From: Alphaproteobacteria bacterium
Lineage (GTDB): Bacteria > Myxococcota_A > UBA796 > UBA2385
Direction of reading: 5' to 3'
Length of the DNA: 64,000 bases
Assembly: GCA_020632755.1 (NCBI GenBank)
Contig: JACKEY010000007.1
Location: 1-64,000 of the forward strand
The notes below the pieces were generated by a model. It worked only from the letters and a program-made list of their open reading frames with translations. It ran no database searches and was not told the DNA's origin. Positions 60,893-64,000 of this stretch are shown here, piece by piece. A program made the position numbers and the translations under genes. The first letter of the stretch is position 1. Each line of letters begins with the position of its first letter.

Positions 60893-61603
60893 TCAGCGCA
60901 GATCGGCGCTGTCGAGCACGGCCCCCGCGGCCGCGGGGTCCAGGGCGGCACGGATCAGGCCGGCGGCCAGCGTGTCGGCGGTGATGCTGGCGAAGCGGTC
61001 CCGGGCCCGGCGGGCGCCCAGGGCGCCGAGCAGCGACAGGCCGGCGTCGGCCACCACGGCGCCCAGGTGCTCGGCCGGGCGGTCCTCGGGCCGGTCGGGG
61101 CCGGTGATGATGCTCGGTCGCGCGATGGTCCAGGGCACGGCGGCGTCGCGCAGGGCCTGCTCGACCTGGTGGCGGGCCCGCAGGTAGGCGTTGCCGCGGG
61201 GGCGGTCCGCGCCGAGCGAGGACAGGTAGACGAAGCGCGGCGCCGGGGAGCAGGTCGCGCAGGCGGCCAGCAGCTCCAGGGTCAGGTCGCGGTCGACGGA
61301 CGCGTAGGTCTCGGCCGGCAGTCCCTGGCGTGCGGCGTCGCGGCCCCGGGCCCGGGTGGTGCCCAGCAGGGCGAAGACGGCGTCGGGCGCGGCGTCCGCG
61401 AGGGCCTTCGGCAGGGCGTCCGCCCCCCAGGGGCTGCGGTCCACCCGCGCGGCGCCGGCGGCCCGGAGCGCGGCGACGGCGGCTTCGCCGCTGCGGCTGT
61501 CGGGGCGGACGTGGGCGACGACGACGTGGCCGTCGGCCGCGGCCCGGGCGACCAGGGCGCGGCCGGTGTAGCCGGTGGCGCCGGCGACGAAGAAGGTGGC
61601 CAT
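60893..61603 (-). CDS. NAD(P)-binding Rossmann oxidoreductase (atypical SDR)
   Basis: The start at 61601-61603 gives MATFFVAGATGYTGRALVARAA, the NAD(P)-binding glycine motif GATGYTG of atypical SDRs. VDRDLTLELLAACA, FVYLSSLGADRPRGNAYLRARHQVEQALRD and VPWTIARPSIITGP are the family blocks; the Tyr-x-x-x-Lys catalytic pair is absent, as in NmrA/HSCARG-like members. The enzyme may be a reductase or redox sensor. It is followed convergently by the MopE gene and preceded by a vWA lipoprotein gene. The substrate is unknown. Confidence 0.88.
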   Translation of the reverse strand: MATFFVAGATGYTGRALVARAAADGHVVVAHVRPDSRSGEAAVAALRAAGAARVDRSPWGADALPKALADAAPDAVFALLGTTRARGRDAARQGLPAETYASVDRDLTLELLAACATCSPAPRFVYLSSLGADRPRGNAYLRARHQVEQALRDAAVPWTIARPSIITGPDRPEDRPAEHLGAVVADAGLSLLGALGARRARDRFASITADTLAAGLIRAALDPAAAGAVLDSADLR

Positions 61604-61648
61604 GGGGCCTCCGGTGGGGGGCCCCATGGTCGCAGAAGGCCGCGGGGC

Positions 61649-63193
61649 TCAGCGCGCCAGGGCCGCCAGGATGTCGTCGAGGTCGTCCAGGTCGGCATCG
61701 TAGGGGCGCTCGCCGCGGGCGCGGGCCACGGCGTCGAGGGCCTGGCCGCGGGCGCCCTCGGCCTGGGCGGCGGTGCCCATGCGGAACAGCTTGAGCGCCT
61801 CGGTGGTGGCGATGACGGCGTCGGCCTTGGCCAGCAGGTCGGCGTCGCCGGCCCGCAGCTGGCCGATGGTCCGGGAGATCCGCGCTTCCTGGGGGCTGCC
61901 GTCGTCCGGGTCGTACCACTTCACGGCGACCTCGATGACGGCGTCGTCGTCGACCGCCTCGGGGCAGTCGGTGACCAGGGTCTGGTGCAGCACCAGGGTG
62001 CGGTTGCCGGGCATGTCCTGGGGCTCGGGCCGCGCCCAGGGGGTGCCGGCCCGCGGGTCGGGCGTGCGGTCCAGGCGGCGCATGCCGGGCGGGAGCACCA
62101 GCTCCAGCCGGACATCCAGGCCGGCGACGTCGACCAGCTCGACGAAGCGCTCGGCGACCAGGTCCTCGACGTCTTCGTCGCGGCTCAGGAACAGGCTGGC
62201 GCCGCGGCCCACCTCGGTGATCGCGTCCAGCATGGCGTCGTTGTAGGTCCAGGCGTCGCCCACGCCGACGCCCAGCGTGAAGATGCCGTGCTCGGCGGGC
62301 CCGCCCGCGGCGTCGGCCACCCGGCGGATGACGGTCTGGCCGACGTTGGCGCTGCCGTCGGTGATCAGCAGCACCCGGGTCAGGCGGTCGCGCGCCTCGA
62401 CGGCTTCGGCCAGGTCGTAGGCGCGCAACAGGCCGCTCTCCAGGTCGGTGGCCCCGCTGGCCTCGAGCTGGGTCGTCGCCATCAGCAGGTCGTGGTCGAA
62501 GGCGTGGTCGACCGCATGGTGCTCCAGGATCACGCGCTGCTCGGTGTCCCAGGACAGCAGGCTGACCGTGTCGCCGGTCCGCAGCTGGCCGGCGACCGCG
62601 CCGATCACCTGGCGCGCCAGGTCCAGCTCCTCGCCGCTCATGCTGCCGCTGGTGTCGACGCTGATCACCAGGTCCAGGGGCGGGCGCTCCTCCGCCTCGT
62701 GCCAGGGGCTGGACACGCCGACGTAGAGCGCGTGTTCGCGGCCGCCTTCGTCGCGGCTGCGCAGCTGGAGCTCCGGGGACAGGCGCCCCTCGGCCGCGGG
62801 CTCCTGGGGGAAGGCGTAGTAGTTGAGCCACTCGTAGGCCCGGACGGACACGTGGCCCAGGTCACGCCAGCCCTCGAACAGGCTGGCCCGCACCTGGACC
62901 GGGGTCGCCAGGGCGTTGGTGTCCTGGGGGACCAGCTCGAAGACCACCGGGTCGTCGGCCGTGCAGTCGTCCTCCTCGACCGCACCCGTGTCGGCCGCGC
63001 CGGTGTCCTCCTCGTCGACCGCTGCGTCCTCCTCCTCCTCGCCCCCCTGCCCGTCGGGGTCCCGCTCGGCCCAGTCGGCGTCGGCGTCGGGGGCCACGCC
63101 GCTGCCGCCACAGGCCAGGGCCAGCGCCACGAGCAGGGCGCCGCTGGGGACGAGCAGCAGACCGGACGGACGGCGTAGGGGCAGAATTCGCAT
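61649..63193 (-). CDS. vWA-domain lipoprotein (YfbK-like), 514 aa
   Basis: The start at 63191-63193 has GAGG six bases before it and gives MRILPLRRPSGLLLVPSGAL ending in ALAC, a lipoprotein signal; a longer frame is rejected. An acidic Glu/Asp linker precedes a YfbK-type domain (VRAYEWLNYYAFPQEP) and the vWA domain with an intact MIDAS motif DTSGSMSG, then VLLITDGSANVG. The C-terminal helices (AKADAVIATTEALKLFRMG) match the YfbK family, whose role is in surface protein assembly or binding. It overlaps nothing and lies 55 bp downstream of the SCO1 gene on the same strand. Confidence 0.9.
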   Translation of the reverse strand: MRILPLRRPSGLLLVPSGALLVALALACGGSGVAPDADADWAERDPDGQGGEEEEDAAVDEEDTGAADTGAVEEDDCTADDPVVFELVPQDTNALATPVQVRASLFEGWRDLGHVSVRAYEWLNYYAFPQEPAAEGRLSPELQLRSRDEGGREHALYVGVSSPWHEAEERPPLDLVISVDTSGSMSGEELDLARQVIGAVAGQLRTGDTVSLLSWDTEQRVILEHHAVDHAFDHDLLMATTQLEASGATDLESGLLRAYDLAEAVEARDRLTRVLLITDGSANVGQTVIRRVADAAGGPAEHGIFTLGVGVGDAWTYNDAMLDAITEVGRGASLFLSRDEDVEDLVAERFVELVDVAGLDVRLELVLPPGMRRLDRTPDPRAGTPWARPEPQDMPGNRTLVLHQTLVTDCPEAVDDDAVIEVAVKWYDPDDGSPQEARISRTIGQLRAGDADLLAKADAVIATTEALKLFRMGTAAQAEGARGQALDAVARARGERPYDADLDDLDDILAALAR

Positions 63194-63218
63194 GGGGGGC
63201 CTCATGCGTCCGTGCCGA

Positions 63219-63237
63219 GGCCCAGGTTTCCCGGGCC
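63219..63237 (-). terminator. Hairpin between SCO1-like and vWA genes
   Basis: GGCCCAGG and CCCGGGCC pair over eight bases (one G-U) around a three-base loop, just after the SCO1 stop. No T-run follows. It may reduce read-through into the vWA gene. Confidence 0.35.
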
Positions 63238-63248
63238 CGAAGCGACCG

Positions 63249-64000
63249 TCAACCCCCGGGTTCGGTCGGGGCTTCCTGGGGTTCCGCCAGGGCCTGGCGC
63301 AGGCGGGCGGCGAGCTCGGCTGGCGGCGTGCCGTGGGCGATCGGCGCGAGGAACCGACCGTCGGCGCCGACCAGCATCGCGTCGGTGCTGTGGTCGATGG
63401 CGTAGCCCAGCGCCGAGTCGGTGAGCGGGACCTTGCGCCAGGCGACGCCCCAGTCGGCGGCGATGCGGGCGATGTGGTCCGGCGACGCGGTGCCGGCGCG
63501 GATCTCGGGGGCGAACCAGGCGGCATAGCGCTGCAGCCGGGGCAAGGCGTCGCGCTCGGGGTCCAGGCTGACGAACAGCCCGGCGACGCGGGCCCGCTCG
63601 TCGGGGGTCAGCAGGTCGAAGGCCTGGCCGACGGCGGCCAGGGTCGTCGGGCAGATGTCGGGGCAGGAGGTGTAGCCGAAGTAGAGGACGACCACCTTGC
63701 CTTGCAGATCGGAGAGAGCGAGGGCGCCTTCGGCGGTGTCCAGGGTGAAGTCGCCGTGGGTCGCGGGGCGGTCCGGGGCCGGCGCCCGGCCGTGGGGGGA
63801 GGCGGTGGAGGAGGAGGTGCCGGAGGAGGTGCCGGAGGAGGCGTCCGCGGCCCCGCCCGCCGCGCGCCCGGACCAGGTGTGCAGGGTCGCGGCCTCCGCT
63901 GCGCCAGCCCGGGTGGCGAGCAGGTCGATGCGCCACTGCATGGTCGTGGACGTGCACAGCGGCAGGGCGCCTTCCGCGACCCAGGCCTCGCCGTCGGGCA
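63249..64000 (-). CDS. SCO1/SenC-type copper/thiol protein, N-terminus beyond the right edge
   Basis: The thioredoxin-like domain has the SCO signature: YFGYTSCPDICPTTL with the CxxxC copper pair, and the His in GYAIDHSTDAMLV; SCO proteins help assemble the CuA centre of cytochrome oxidase. An ATG at 63941 exists, but the frame stays open to base 64000 and the sequence beyond it (PDGEAWVAEGALPLCTSTT) looks like protein and contains a Cys, so the true start is probably outside the window and the protein has an extra N-terminal domain. A Ser/Thr-rich linker (SSGTSSGTSSSTAS) separates the two parts. It lies upstream of the vWA lipoprotein gene. Confidence 0.85.
   Translation of the reverse strand, partial: PDGEAWVAEGALPLCTSTTMQWRIDLLATRAGAAEAATLHTWSGRAAGGAADASSGTSSGTSSSTASPHGRAPAPDRPATHGDFTLDTAEGALALSDLQGKVVVLYFGYTSCPDICPTTLAAVGQAFDLLTPDERARVAGLFVSLDPERDALPRLQRYAAWFAPEIRAGTASPDHIARIAADWGVAWRKVPLTDSALGYAIDHSTDAMLVGADGRFLAPIAHGTPPAELAARLRQALAEPQEAPTEPGG

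Overview
The window is very GC-rich DNA (about 70% G+C by eye) with dense, mostly short-spaced genes. It looks like a chromosome segment from a Myxococcota-type bacterium (formerly Deltaproteobacteria), probably an uncultured lineage. The evidence is: about twenty predicted lipoproteins with Asp/Gly/Ser/Thr-rich linkers, MopE-type Asp-rich repeat proteins, three MYXO-CTERM-like C-termini, a MerR regulator of the CarA/LitR type, and an NtrC-family sigma-54 activator next to consensus sigma-54 promoters. I saw no rRNA, tRNA, CRISPR, transposase, integrase or phage gene.

Layout. 1-7318 (minus): three tandem paralogous MopE-repeat lipoproteins built on an exact 138-bp unit; the first is cut by the left edge. 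7487-11686 (plus): a degenerate trypsin-like MYXO-CTERM protein, a small protein, 7Fe ferredoxin (fdxA), a methyltransferase and a flavoprotein lipoprotein. 11732-18945: a secreted protein, hemB with an overlapping alpha/beta-hydrolase lipoprotein, an FG-GAP/MopE lipoprotein, a PhzF-like protein and mltG. 19075-25121 (plus): dapC, MerR regulator, dapD, a GT39-like membrane protein, rhomboid protease and dtd. 25300-27342: a small Cys-rich lipoprotein with its own promoter and hairpin, then a sulfatase-fold membrane protein.

27431-36349 is the most interesting stretch. Two opposed consensus sigma-54 promoters lie back to back at 30571-30586 (minus) and 30764-30779 (plus), with an imperfect dyad and a 22-bp-spaced direct repeat between them. 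Leftward they read an overlapping operon: small lipoprotein, Cys-rich lipoprotein, Rieske Fe-S lipoprotein, four-repeat DUF347 membrane protein. Rightward they read an Asp/Glu-repeat lipoprotein, a hairpin, then an overlapping operon: histidine kinase, NtrC-type response regulator with intact GAFTGA motif, periplasmic coiled-coil protein and outer-membrane barrel. The layout recalls ZraP/ZraSR envelope-stress systems, but the effector set is different. I infer a self-contained sigma-54 envelope or metal/redox-sensing system.

36393-48931: cytochrome P450 with an unknown partner, a glycoside-hydrolase-like lipoprotein, a laminin-G-like protein and two beta-propeller lipoproteins, a LysR regulator, a lipocalin-like secreted protein, a multicopper oxidase lipoprotein and a small membrane protein. 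49030-57973: three small lipoproteins (one di-heme cytochrome c), SGNH hydrolase, acyl-CoA dehydrogenase, UPF0114 membrane protein, subtilisin-like MYXO-CTERM protease, an SRPBCC-like protein, a TerB-like protein and a zinc-ribbon membrane protein. 58082-64000: a fourth large MopE lipoprotein with a lamin-tail domain, an NAD(P)-binding oxidoreductase, a YfbK-like vWA lipoprotein and a SCO1/SenC protein running off the right edge.

Most genes concern the cell envelope and secretion; housekeeping functions (haem, lysine/DAP, tRNA proofreading, peptidoglycan) are interspersed.
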